Under the pieces are notes generated by a model, which saw nothing but the letters and a program-made list of their open reading frames with translations, searched no databases and was not told where the DNA came from. From Bacteroidales bacterium UBA3743 (lineage in GTDB: Bacteria > Bacteroidota > Bacteroidia > Bacteroidales > Paludibacteraceae), in NCBI GenBank assembly GCA_002371265.1, contig DFGT01000030.1:124001-188000 (forward strand): DNA of 64,000 bases, read 5' to 3'. How positions within the stretch are numbered: the first letter of the stretch is position 1; each line of letters begins with the position of its first letter. Positions 8,482-16,026 of the stretch are shown here, in pieces. A program made the position numbers and the translations under genes.

Positions 8482-11400
8482 ATGCGTAATTTCGACTACA
8501 TAAAGGATTTAGGATTCGACGATCTTCACCGCTATTGTTCGGCGGCTGAGGAGACTCAGGTGTGCGACCCGGAGATGAGTGCGTTCCATTGCCGCCGCGC
8601 GTTGGAATACATGGTGCGTGAGCTATATGTGATGAAGGGGATCGTGATTCCCGAACGCACTTCACTACTCCAGATGGTGGACGACGAGTCGTTCTCCAAA
8701 TTCATCAACGACCCTAAGGTGATGATGGCGGTCCACTATGTCCGCAAGGTGGGAAACCATGGTGCCCACGCGATAAAGGTCACGAAGCAGGAATCGTTCT
8801 TCTGCCTGCTGAATATCTATAATGTAGTCGCAGCCATATTGCTCAAACTGCAGCTGATTCAGACGGTCAAGCCGTTTGATAAAAATCTCATCCCCGGCAA
8901 ACCGAATATCCACGTCGTCCCTCCTGCCGAGATCAAGGTGAGCGAGAGCGACGCGATTGTGAAGCAGGCCAACAAGGAGGCTGTGGAATCCACGGATCCA
9001 GTCGTGGAGATGGATTGTCCGGACCTGTCGGAAGACGACACCCGCAAAATGTTCATCAATCTGATGCTCAAGGAAGCCGGATGGGAAGTGATGGAAAAAG
9101 AGGGGCTTATCCAGCCGCTCAAAGCATGCATAGAGATAGAAGTAGACGGAATGCCTACCACAAGCAAAAAGGGTTATGCTGATTATGTGCTGTTTGGAAG
9201 CAACGGCAAACCGCTTGCAGTGGTGGAAGCCAAACGCACGTCAAAATCACCAGACGCAGGCAAACATCAGGCTGAACTCTATGCAGATTGCCTGGAGGCG
9301 AAGTATGGAGTACGCCCCGTCATCTATTATACCAACGGCTTTGAAACTTATATCATAGACGGTCTTGGATATCCCCCACGTCGACTATACAGTTTCCACA
9401 CCGCTACCGACCTCGAGCTGATGATACAGAAGCGAAGCCGCCACGACATCAATGATTTCAAAGTGAACGGAAAAATCACCGACCGTGATTATCAGAAGAT
9501 GTCAATAAAGGCAGTGTGTGAGCACTTCAACAAAAAACATAGAAAAGGACTTATTGTGATGGCGACAGGAACGGGCAAGACTCGCGTCGCCATATCATTG
9601 GTTGATATCCTCACCCGCAACGAATGGGTCAAGAACGCACTGTTCCTCGCCGACCGCACCTCATTGGTAAATCAGGCGCACAAGAATTTCGTCAAGCTGC
9701 TGCCAAATATGACGACGTGTGTGCTGAGCGACGACAGCGACCATGATCTGAACGCGCGATTGACATTCTCCACATACCAGACGATGATCAACCACATCGA
9801 CACTGAAGACAAGACATTCTCCGTAGGCAGATTCGACCTCATCATCATAGACGAGGCTCACCGCTCCATTTTCGGCAAATACGGAGCCATCTTCAACTAC
9901 TTCGACAGTCTGCTTATCGGACTTACCGCCACTCCACGTGATGAGGTGGACCGCAGCACATACGAAATATTCGAGATGGAGCAAGGCGAACCAAACTTCG
10001 CTTACGAACTGGAAGAGGCGGTCGCAGACGGATATCTTGTGAACTACATCGGAATAAAACGTGGATCCAAGATCATGCGTGAGGGAATCAAATATGATGA
10101 ACTCTCGCCTGAGGAAAAAGCACAACTCGAAAAAGTGTTTGAATACGAGAGAATAAACAAATCTCTTGAAGGAGAGCCTGGCAGAGATATAGCGGCCAGC
10201 GAAATATTCTCCTACATCTTCAACGACGACACAATCTCACATGTGCTCCAAGACCTGATGTCCAACGGATTGAAAATCAAAGGAAGCGAAGAGATAGGCA
10301 AGACAATCATCTTCGCATACAACCACCGTCACGCAGAAATGATAGTCGAGAAATTCAACAAGTTATTCCCTGAATACGGCCCCGACTATTGCGCGTTGAT
10401 TGACAATTACGTCACATACGCAGATGACCTGATTGATAAATTTGCTGATAAAAACAAAGAGCCTCAGATAGCCGTATCTGTAGACATGCTTGACACAGGC
10501 ATCGATGTCCCAGAAGTGATCAACCTAGTGTTTTTCAAACAGATCAGAAGTAAAATAAAGTTTATGCAAATGGTTGGACGAGGCACACGATTGTGCAAAG
10601 ACTTGTTCGGACCAGGCAAAGACAAGGAATGCTTCTACATATTTGATTGGTGTGGAAATCTTGATTATTTCAACAAAGGAAACGAAGGAGTAGGAACAAA
10701 AGCGACAATTTCACTGACCGAAAGGATATTTAATCTTCGTTCAGAAATAGCATATTATCTGCAGGCACAGGAGTACCAAGAAGACCCATATACCAAGACT
10801 CTGCACGACAGCATCAAGGATCAATTGCGCAGCGCTGTCAACATATTGTCGGACTCCCACATCTCAGTCAGGATGAAATGGGAAAATGTATGTCATTTCC
10901 GTGAAGATGGCACATGGGTATGCCTGTCGCAAAAGGATGTCGACTCATTGAAAGAAGACATATCACCACTTGTTCCGAAGAGCAAGACAGACGAGAGTGC
11001 AAAGAAATTCGACTTGCTTATTCTGGCTATCGAATTGGCATATCTTGACGGAAAGACAAAATGCGGCAGACAGAAGAACTCTGTGCAGACGATAGCTCAC
11101 ACGTTGTTGACAAAGAAAGCCACATTACCTGCAGTTCAGAAGAAGAAAGCAATATTGAACGAAGTGCTTAATGATGTCGCTTGGGATAATGCAGACTTGC
11201 AATGGTATGAGAAAGTTCGTGAGGAGATTCGTGAGCTGTTGAAATTCCTGACTGACGAAGGACGTTGGTTTGTTGTCAACATCGACGATGTTGTGACTGA
11301 TGAAGGAGTAAGCGACGGAATAACACCAGCAGTCTCCTACAAACAGAAAGTGTTTGATTTCTTGGCAGAGAATCGAGACCTTCCAGTATTGCAGAAGATA

Positions 11401-11793
11401 ATCAACATCGAGCAGTTGACAAGCGATGATGTGGTGGAGTTGGAGCGAATAATGTGGAAGGAACTTGGCAGCAAGGAAGACTATGACAAGTACACTGACG
11501 GTAAGATGTGTGGACCAAACGTAGCCATCTTTATCCGAAGCATAATCGGTGTTGACCGAGATAAAGCAGTCAAGAGATTCAGTGAACTAATCTCTGCAAG
11601 CGAGTTGAATTATGAGCAGGAAGAATTTATCAAGTCAATCCTTACATACGTCTGCGAGAACGGTGACATCACAAAAGAAATCGTAGTGAACGAAGACCCG
11701 TTTGCATCGTCGTTGGAAACATTCGGAAGCGAGTATCTGGCACCACTTGCCCAATATGTGGATTCAATCCATAAAGCTGTGGTGGCGGGATGA
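8482..11793 (+). CDS. hsdR: Type I restriction enzyme HsdR (EcoEI-type, with DUF4145 domain)
   Basis: HsdR translocates DNA with ATP and cleaves it. In order, the 1103 residues show an N-terminal DUF4145 domain (1-130), an HSDR_N nuclease domain (about 180-290) with DYVLFGSNGKPLAVVEAKR supplying the D...ExK motif, Walker A MATGTGKT (about 358), and DEAH in IIDEAHRS (about 456). TATPRDEVDR (motif III), a second RecA-like domain with MLDTGIDVPE and QMVGRGTR, and the EcoEI-type C-terminal domain follow. Length and order fit intact EcoEI-like subunits. Distance from hsdS (2.2 kb) is due to the intervening Septu-like pair. Confidence 0.93.
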   Translation: MRNFDYIKDLGFDDLHRYCSAAEETQVCDPEMSAFHCRRALEYMVRELYVMKGIVIPERTSLLQMVDDESFSKFINDPKVMMAVHYVRKVGNHGAHAIKVTKQESFFCLLNIYNVVAAILLKLQLIQTVKPFDKNLIPGKPNIHVVPPAEIKVSESDAIVKQANKEAVESTDPVVEMDCPDLSEDDTRKMFINLMLKEAGWEVMEKEGLIQPLKACIEIEVDGMPTTSKKGYADYVLFGSNGKPLAVVEAKRTSKSPDAGKHQAELYADCLEAKYGVRPVIYYTNGFETYIIDGLGYPPRRLYSFHTATDLELMIQKRSRHDINDFKVNGKITDRDYQKMSIKAVCEHFNKKHRKGLIVMATGTGKTRVAISLVDILTRNEWVKNALFLADRTSLVNQAHKNFVKLLPNMTTCVLSDDSDHDLNARLTFSTYQTMINHIDTEDKTFSVGRFDLIIIDEAHRSIFGKYGAIFNYFDSLLIGLTATPRDEVDRSTYEIFEMEQGEPNFAYELEEAVADGYLVNYIGIKRGSKIMREGIKYDELSPEEKAQLEKVFEYERINKSLEGEPGRDIAASEIFSYIFNDDTISHVLQDLMSNGLKIKGSEEIGKTIIFAYNHRHAEMIVEKFNKLFPEYGPDYCALIDNYVTYADDLIDKFADKNKEPQIAVSVDMLDTGIDVPEVINLVFFKQIRSKIKFMQMVGRGTRLCKDLFGPGKDKECFYIFDWCGNLDYFNKGNEGVGTKATISLTERIFNLRSEIAYYLQAQEYQEDPYTKTLHDSIKDQLRSAVNILSDSHISVRMKWENVCHFREDGTWVCLSQKDVDSLKEDISPLVPKSKTDESAKKFDLLILAIELAYLDGKTKCGRQKNSVQTIAHTLLTKKATLPAVQKKKAILNEVLNDVAWDNADLQWYEKVREEIRELLKFLTDEGRWFVVNIDDVVTDEGVSDGITPAVSYKQKVFDFLAENRDLPVLQKIINIEQLTSDDVVELERIMWKELGSKEDYDKYTDGKMCGPNVAIFIRSIIGVDRDKAVKRFSELISASELNYEQEEFIKSILTYVCENGDITKEIVVNEDPFASSLETFGSEYLAPLAQYVDSIHKAVVAG

Positions 11794-11919
11794 CAGATTC
11801 TCCAACAATCCTCATATTTGGGATTTCATGTATAGACGTGCCATTGTCGCGGCTCCACTATATTCTGATTAAAATTCACATTTAATTCCGTCGCATTATA
11901 TTTTCCCAATCTTTTGATA

Positions 11920-11927
11920 TAATTTTG
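11920..11927 (+). promoter_or_regulatory. -7 box of the FISUMP lipoprotein gene
   Basis: TAATTTTG, preceded by CTTTTGA, matches TAnnTTTG. It excludes the TTG at 11925 as a start codon and leaves ATG 11970 with a leader of roughly 35 bases. A near-identical arrangement (CTTTTGATGTAACTTTG) precedes the patatin gene at 13639. Confidence 0.6.
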
Positions 11928-11969
11928 TCTTCAAATATGCTTCATGACAAACTCATCAAAGTTCTAATT

Positions 11970-12656
11970 ATGAACCGATTCAGATTATATACATGGCAAT
12001 TGGCGTCGATTCTTTTCTGCGTCAGCATGACATCTTGTTTTGAAGAGGAAGAAAACGAGGAAATGCTGGAAGAAGAATATTTTTATGAATATGTGGATCT
12101 TGGTTTGCCAAGTGGACTCAAATGGGCAACAATGAACGTTGGGGCCACCAAGCCTGAAGAATATGGAGGATACTATTCTTGGGGCGAAATTGAAGAAAAG
12201 GAACATTATAGCTGGAGCAATGGATATAAATATGACGTTTCTGAGAGCAGTCTATTAGCAATAAATGTAGTAGACTCATGCGGTAATCTCACATATTCTC
12301 ATGATGCGGCATCAATGAATTGGGGTGGACTATGGAGGACTCCTACAGAATCAGAATTCAAAGAACTTATCGACCATTGCGACTGGAATTGGACGAATCT
12401 GAATGGAGTGAATGGCTATATGGTATCAAGTAAAGAGAAAGACAACAAAAATTCAATTTTTCTTCCAGCCGGAGGAATCAACGTTTACCCAGAACTAGTT
12501 AAATTAGGCGAGTTTGGCTACTATTGGTGTGCTAATACCAGCGACGACTATTCCTTGTATTCCACCACATTTCAGTTTAATTCCGACATGAAAAAACTAG
12601 GCAGAATCAGTTTGCGATATTCAGGACAAGCTGTCCGCCCTGTCGCAGAATACTGA
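11970..12656 (+). CDS. FISUMP-type (major paralogous domain) surface lipoprotein
   Basis: The start at 11970 gives MNRFRLYTWQLASILFCVSM followed by the lipobox MTSC, so the product (228 residues) should be a lipoprotein. After an acidic linker the core opens with YVDLGLPSGLKWATMNVGA and continues with YYSWGE, WGGLWRTPTESEFKEL and a C-terminal GQAVRPV. This is the Fibrobacter-succinogenes-major-paralogous-domain pattern, very common in Bacteroidales surface proteins. Its ligand is unknown. It lies just downstream of hsdR but has its own promoter, so it is probably not part of the restriction system. Confidence 0.75.
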   Translation: MNRFRLYTWQLASILFCVSMTSCFEEEENEEMLEEEYFYEYVDLGLPSGLKWATMNVGATKPEEYGGYYSWGEIEEKEHYSWSNGYKYDVSESSLLAINVVDSCGNLTYSHDAASMNWGGLWRTPTESEFKELIDHCDWNWTNLNGVNGYMVSSKEKDNKNSIFLPAGGINVYPELVKLGEFGYYWCANTSDDYSLYSTTFQFNSDMKKLGRISLRYSGQAVRPVAEY

Positions 12657-12778
12657 TATATTCCATATCATCATCTGTAAATGCACGTAGTATTATTCAA
12701 TGATATCCATTTTCGGGAAAGCTCAGTTTTTTCTGAAAAACAAATCTCTGATTATTTCCAATTTAACCACGGAATACA

Positions 12779-12819
12779 TATTTTTGCATAAAACCTTATG
12801 GTTGATGGGATACAACCAT
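12779..12819 (+). promoter_or_regulatory. Promoter and leader hairpin of the PIN toxin-antitoxin operon
   Basis: TATTTTTG at 12779-12786 is a perfect -7 box. The presumed leader contains ATGGTTG (12798-12804) and CAACCAT (12813-12819), a 7-base perfect stem with an 8-base loop followed by ATATATTTTTC. It could act as a weak attenuator or as an operator bound by the antitoxin; neither is shown. Confidence 0.45.
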
Positions 12820-12849
12820 ATATTTTTCAGAATCTAAAATTTTTACGTT

Positions 12850-13065
12850 ATGTCATATTCCGAATTAGCTAAATTAGAATTGTGGAATGCAGTAAACTGT
12901 ATCCATTCACAATCTGATCTTGACGAATTCAAGAATCTGATTGCAAAATTCTTCGCAGAAAAGGCCCAAAAAGCTATAGATGCATTATGGGAAGACGGAG
13001 CTATAAATGAAGAGACTATTGAGACTTGGGGCAATGAACACATGAGAACACCATACAGAAAATGA
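12850..13065 (+). CDS. Antitoxin-like small protein paired with PIN toxin
   Basis: A 71-residue acidic, helical protein. Its C-terminal part (DALWEDGAINEETIETWGNEHMRTPYR) is a conserved tail I recognise from small proteins encoded directly upstream of COG1569-type PIN toxins. Its TGA overlaps the ATG of the PIN gene by 4 bases. In such pairs the short upstream protein neutralises the RNase and represses the operon; here that is inferred from gene order, overlap and size. Confidence 0.65.
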   Translation: MSYSELAKLELWNAVNCIHSQSDLDEFKNLIAKFFAEKAQKAIDALWEDGAINEETIETWGNEHMRTPYRK

Positions 13066-13466
13066 GACTTATTGTTCTAGATACCAATTGTTTGCTACAA
13101 TCACTACCATCCAAGAGTCCATTCCATAATGTTTGGACATGTATTTTGGATGGTTCAGTATCTCTGTGCGTCAACACTGAAATTCTCAATGAATACGAAG
13201 AGATTATCAGTCAGAAAACGACAAAAGAAATCGCCTACAATGTTGTAGAAGCGATAGCCAAACTTAGCACTACTAAATTCCAAACCGCTTATTATCATTT
13301 CAACCTCATCAATTCAGATCCAGATGACAACAAATTTGTCGATTGTGCAATAGCTTCAAACGCAGAACTCATTGTAACAAACGACGCTCATTTTGACATT
13401 CTCAAAACAATAGAATTTCCGAAATTGGAAATTTCTACCTTACAAAAATTTTCATCTAGCCTTTAA
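13062..13466 (+). CDS. PIN-domain ribonuclease toxin (COG1569 type)
   Basis: The 134-residue protein has the PIN-domain acidic residues in order: Asp in VLDTNCLLQS (residue 6), Glu in NTEILNEYEEII (about 45-50), Asp in DPDDNKFVDCAIA (about 88-96) and Asp in TNDAHF (about 107). PIN toxins cleave RNA using these metal-binding acids. It overlaps the upstream antitoxin gene by ATGA. The pair closes the defence island and probably acts as a toxin-antitoxin module. RNA target unknown. Confidence 0.8.
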   Translation: MRLIVLDTNCLLQSLPSKSPFHNVWTCILDGSVSLCVNTEILNEYEEIISQKTTKEIAYNVVEAIAKLSTTKFQTAYYHFNLINSDPDDNKFVDCAIASNAELIVTNDAHFDILKTIEFPKLEISTLQKFSSSL

Positions 13467-13638
13467 TCCTCATAATATAAGGGATCCTTCAATCATCCAT
13501 AAAAATGCCATTGTTGCGTCTATATAATTGCGATATCCATGCCTATATGTGAAAAACCTTCGATATCTTCCCCATCAATTTCCGCATTATGCATTACGAA
13601 TTGCGCATTATAAATTAGATTTTATCGGGCTTTTGATG

Positions 13639-13646
13639 TAACTTTG
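13639..13646 (+). promoter_or_regulatory. -7 box of the patatin gene
   Basis: TAACTTTG matches TAnnTTTG and overlaps the GTG at 13646, so the true start is ATG 13658. The upstream stretch (GCGCATTATA...CTTTTGATGTAACTTTG) resembles the 11920 promoter region, as if copied from the same source. Confidence 0.6.
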
Positions 13647-13657
13647 TGGCCGGAAAT

Positions 13658-15769
13658 ATGAAAAAAATACACATTACATTGAAAAAAATATTACTGCTTC
13701 TGCTCTCTTGTGTTTGTTTTTCGTCTGTTTGGGCTGAAAATGAGAATCCAATCATACCTGAGCAGGATTCGTCTGTACAGAAAAAAAATCCGAAAGTGGC
13801 TCTTGTGCTTGCGGGTGGCGGTGCAAAAGGTTTGGCTCACATTGGTGTTATCAAAGTGCTTGAAGAGGCTGGTTTGCCTATCGACATCGTTGTCGGCAAC
13901 TCTATGGGCAGCATCGTGGGTGGTCTGTACGCTATCGGCTATGATGCCAACCAGCTGGATAGCCTGACTCGTGCCACAGACTGGAGCGACCTTCTTTTAG
14001 ACTCTCCTAATTACGGAAATAAGTTGTTGACTTCCAAGAAGATGAACGAAACTTATCAGCTTCGTGTCTCCCTTGATCCGCAACGTCGAATCCGCCAAGG
14101 TGGTTTGACGGGATTGATCGATGGAATGAACATTGAAAGTATGCTCACTCATCTTACCGAAGGAGTGGACGACAATGTGGATTTCAACACTCTTCCCCGC
14201 CCTTTCGCATGTAATGCGACGGATGTGAAAACCGGCTCAATATATGAGTTTCACAATGGAGACATTGCTATGGCGATGCGCGCGTCGATGGCTATTCCCG
14301 GCGTGTTCACCCCTATTCATAAAGACTCATTGATGCTCGTAGACGGATTTGTGACCAACAACTACCCAGTGGATGTGGCACGACGTATGGGCGCGGATAT
14401 TATCGTAGGTGTCGACTTGGTGTCGCATTCACAAGAAGCGGTGAACTATGATAATTTCACCAATCTTATGACTCACCTCCTTGAACTTAGCAGTTCGAAT
14501 CTCTACGACAAAAATATCAAGGACACACAAATATATATCGACGTCGACGTGACTGGATTCGCCAGTTCCAGCTTCGGCAAAGAGGAAATCGACACTCTGA
14601 TAAAACGTGGAGAAGCCAGAGCCCGTCAGCTATTGCCACTGATAGTGCAGCTGCGTGACTCTCTGCTGAACGACGGACACAGTCCATACAATCATATAGT
14701 TTATACCGCGCCTAAAAAATCAGATACTGACGACGACCAGAATAATGCGTTCAGAAAAACATTCCGCACCAGCTCTATCAACTTAGGAGCTCGATTCGAC
14801 AACGATGAGTATGCGTCGCTGCACGTCAACCCTCAATTCATGCTGCCTACAAAGAAAAAGGACATGATGGTGCAGCTGTATGCACGTCTTGGACTACGTC
14901 TGAAGGGTGAGATGAGTTTTGACAAATTCACCGAAAAAAACAGTCGCTTCGGATCTTCCTATTTCTTTGAGCACGGTGAGTTTCAATTCTACAACTATGG
15001 AGAACGTGCCGCCGTCATCACATCATATCACCAATGTCCACGCTTCTACTTCTCGCAGGAGTGGAACAAGGTGCAATACACATTCGGACTCCGTTTCGAC
15101 TGGTATAAATACACAGATATTCTCGTCGACCAAGGGCTTCCGTCGCCAAGAACAGATAAGAATGATCATTTCTTCACGCTCTATGTCCAAGCGGAATATA
15201 ACTCGCTCAACTCTGAAATTTTTCCATTGAAGGGAACACTTTTCAATTGTAGCGCAAGTTTGGTGACCAGAAATCTCATATATTACATCAACGACAGACC
15301 ACTGCCAATGTTCCAGATGAATTGGAAAACCGTCATTCCTGTAGGCTCACCTCGATTCACCGTTGGCCCACACGTGCGTGGACGAGCTTTGCTTACTGGG
15401 GTGGACGACAGCCCGGCTCCGTTTGCCCTGCTCAATACAATCGGAGGATTGAAATCAGGAATGAAAATGGACCAACAGATTGTGGCGGCAGGTATGGCAA
15501 ACGTGGAATTAATCAGTGACAATGGCATTCTGTTCGGAGGACTTGACCTACAGCAACGTATCGGAGACAACCATTATATACAAGCGTCTATCGACGGTGG
15601 AACAATAGCCGATCACGTCAGAGAGGCAGTCATGAAAGACCACCTCACTTGGGGTGCACAGTTAGGCTACAGCTACGACACAGGTGCGGGGCCACTATCT
15701 CTGACCGGCTATTGGAGTGAGCGTACACGCAGAATAGCTTTTATGTTTAATTTCGGATACTTTTTCTAA
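13658..15769 (+). CDS. Patatin-like phospholipase with C-terminal outer-membrane barrel (RssA/PlpD type)
   Basis: From ATG 13658 the 703-residue protein begins with a signal peptide (MKKIHITLKKILLLLLSC...VWA). The patatin domain follows: oxyanion motif GGGAKGLAHIG (about 48-58), nucleophile Ser in GNSMGS (about 81-86) and catalytic Asp in VDGFVTNNYP (about 226). The last 350 residues alternate hydrophobic and polar positions, with many aromatic ends, and finish in FMFNFGYFF with a terminal Phe. That is a 16-strand BamA-like barrel as in type Vd autotransporters and Bacteroidota patatin proteins. It is predicted to lie in the outer membrane with the lipase facing the periplasm or surface. It is monocistronic with its own promoter. 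Confidence 0.88.
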   Translation: MKKIHITLKKILLLLLSCVCFSSVWAENENPIIPEQDSSVQKKNPKVALVLAGGGAKGLAHIGVIKVLEEAGLPIDIVVGNSMGSIVGGLYAIGYDANQLDSLTRATDWSDLLLDSPNYGNKLLTSKKMNETYQLRVSLDPQRRIRQGGLTGLIDGMNIESMLTHLTEGVDDNVDFNTLPRPFACNATDVKTGSIYEFHNGDIAMAMRASMAIPGVFTPIHKDSLMLVDGFVTNNYPVDVARRMGADIIVGVDLVSHSQEAVNYDNFTNLMTHLLELSSSNLYDKNIKDTQIYIDVDVTGFASSSFGKEEIDTLIKRGEARARQLLPLIVQLRDSLLNDGHSPYNHIVYTAPKKSDTDDDQNNAFRKTFRTSSINLGARFDNDEYASLHVNPQFMLPTKKKDMMVQLYARLGLRLKGEMSFDKFTEKNSRFGSSYFFEHGEFQFYNYGERAAVITSYHQCPRFYFSQEWNKVQYTFGLRFDWYKYTDILVDQGLPSPRTDKNDHFFTLYVQAEYNSLNSEIFPLKGTLFNCSASLVTRNLIYYINDRPLPMFQMNWKTVIPVGSPRFTVGPHVRGRALLTGVDDSPAPFALLNTIGGLKSGMKMDQQIVAAGMANVELISDNGILFGGLDLQQRIGDNHYIQASIDGGTIADHVREAVMKDHLTWGAQLGYSYDTGAGPLSLTGYWSERTRRIAFMFNFGYFF

Positions 15770-15814
15770 ATTAGAAATTATAAATGCGGAATGCTAAATT
15801 GTTGATGATAATTA

Positions 15815-15840
15815 TTGTAGGGCTGGTTTGAAACCAGCCC
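15815..15840. repeat. REP-like palindrome GGGCTGGTTT-G-AAACCAGCCC
   Basis: Ten-base perfect arms (15820-15829 and 15831-15840) around one base, preceded by TTGTA. There is no T-run after it, so it is not a clean terminator for the patatin gene. A similar hairpin (GACAGG...CCTGTC with an AAAAC/GTTT core) occurs at 19392, and GTAGGGACGGGAATCC-type hairpins occur elsewhere in the window. Confidence 0.5.
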
Positions 15841-16026
15841 CAGCCATTGCAAAACCGGATTCTGAACCTTATCAAATAAAAAAAATCTCTACACTTAATC
15901 CATACAGTCAAAAAATTCATCATTATTGTTACAATAGTCACCGTACCCTTGAAAATAATTGTATTATTTTTAAGGGCGAATATGATTTCACACTAGACAA
16001 CACAAATGAAAAACCAACTACACAAC

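Noticed and set aside
16006..16026. Upstream ATG as start of the GH95 gene
   Set aside because: It would put seven extra residues (MKNQLHN) before a good signal peptide; ATG 16027 gives a normal one. The upstream start cannot be fully excluded.
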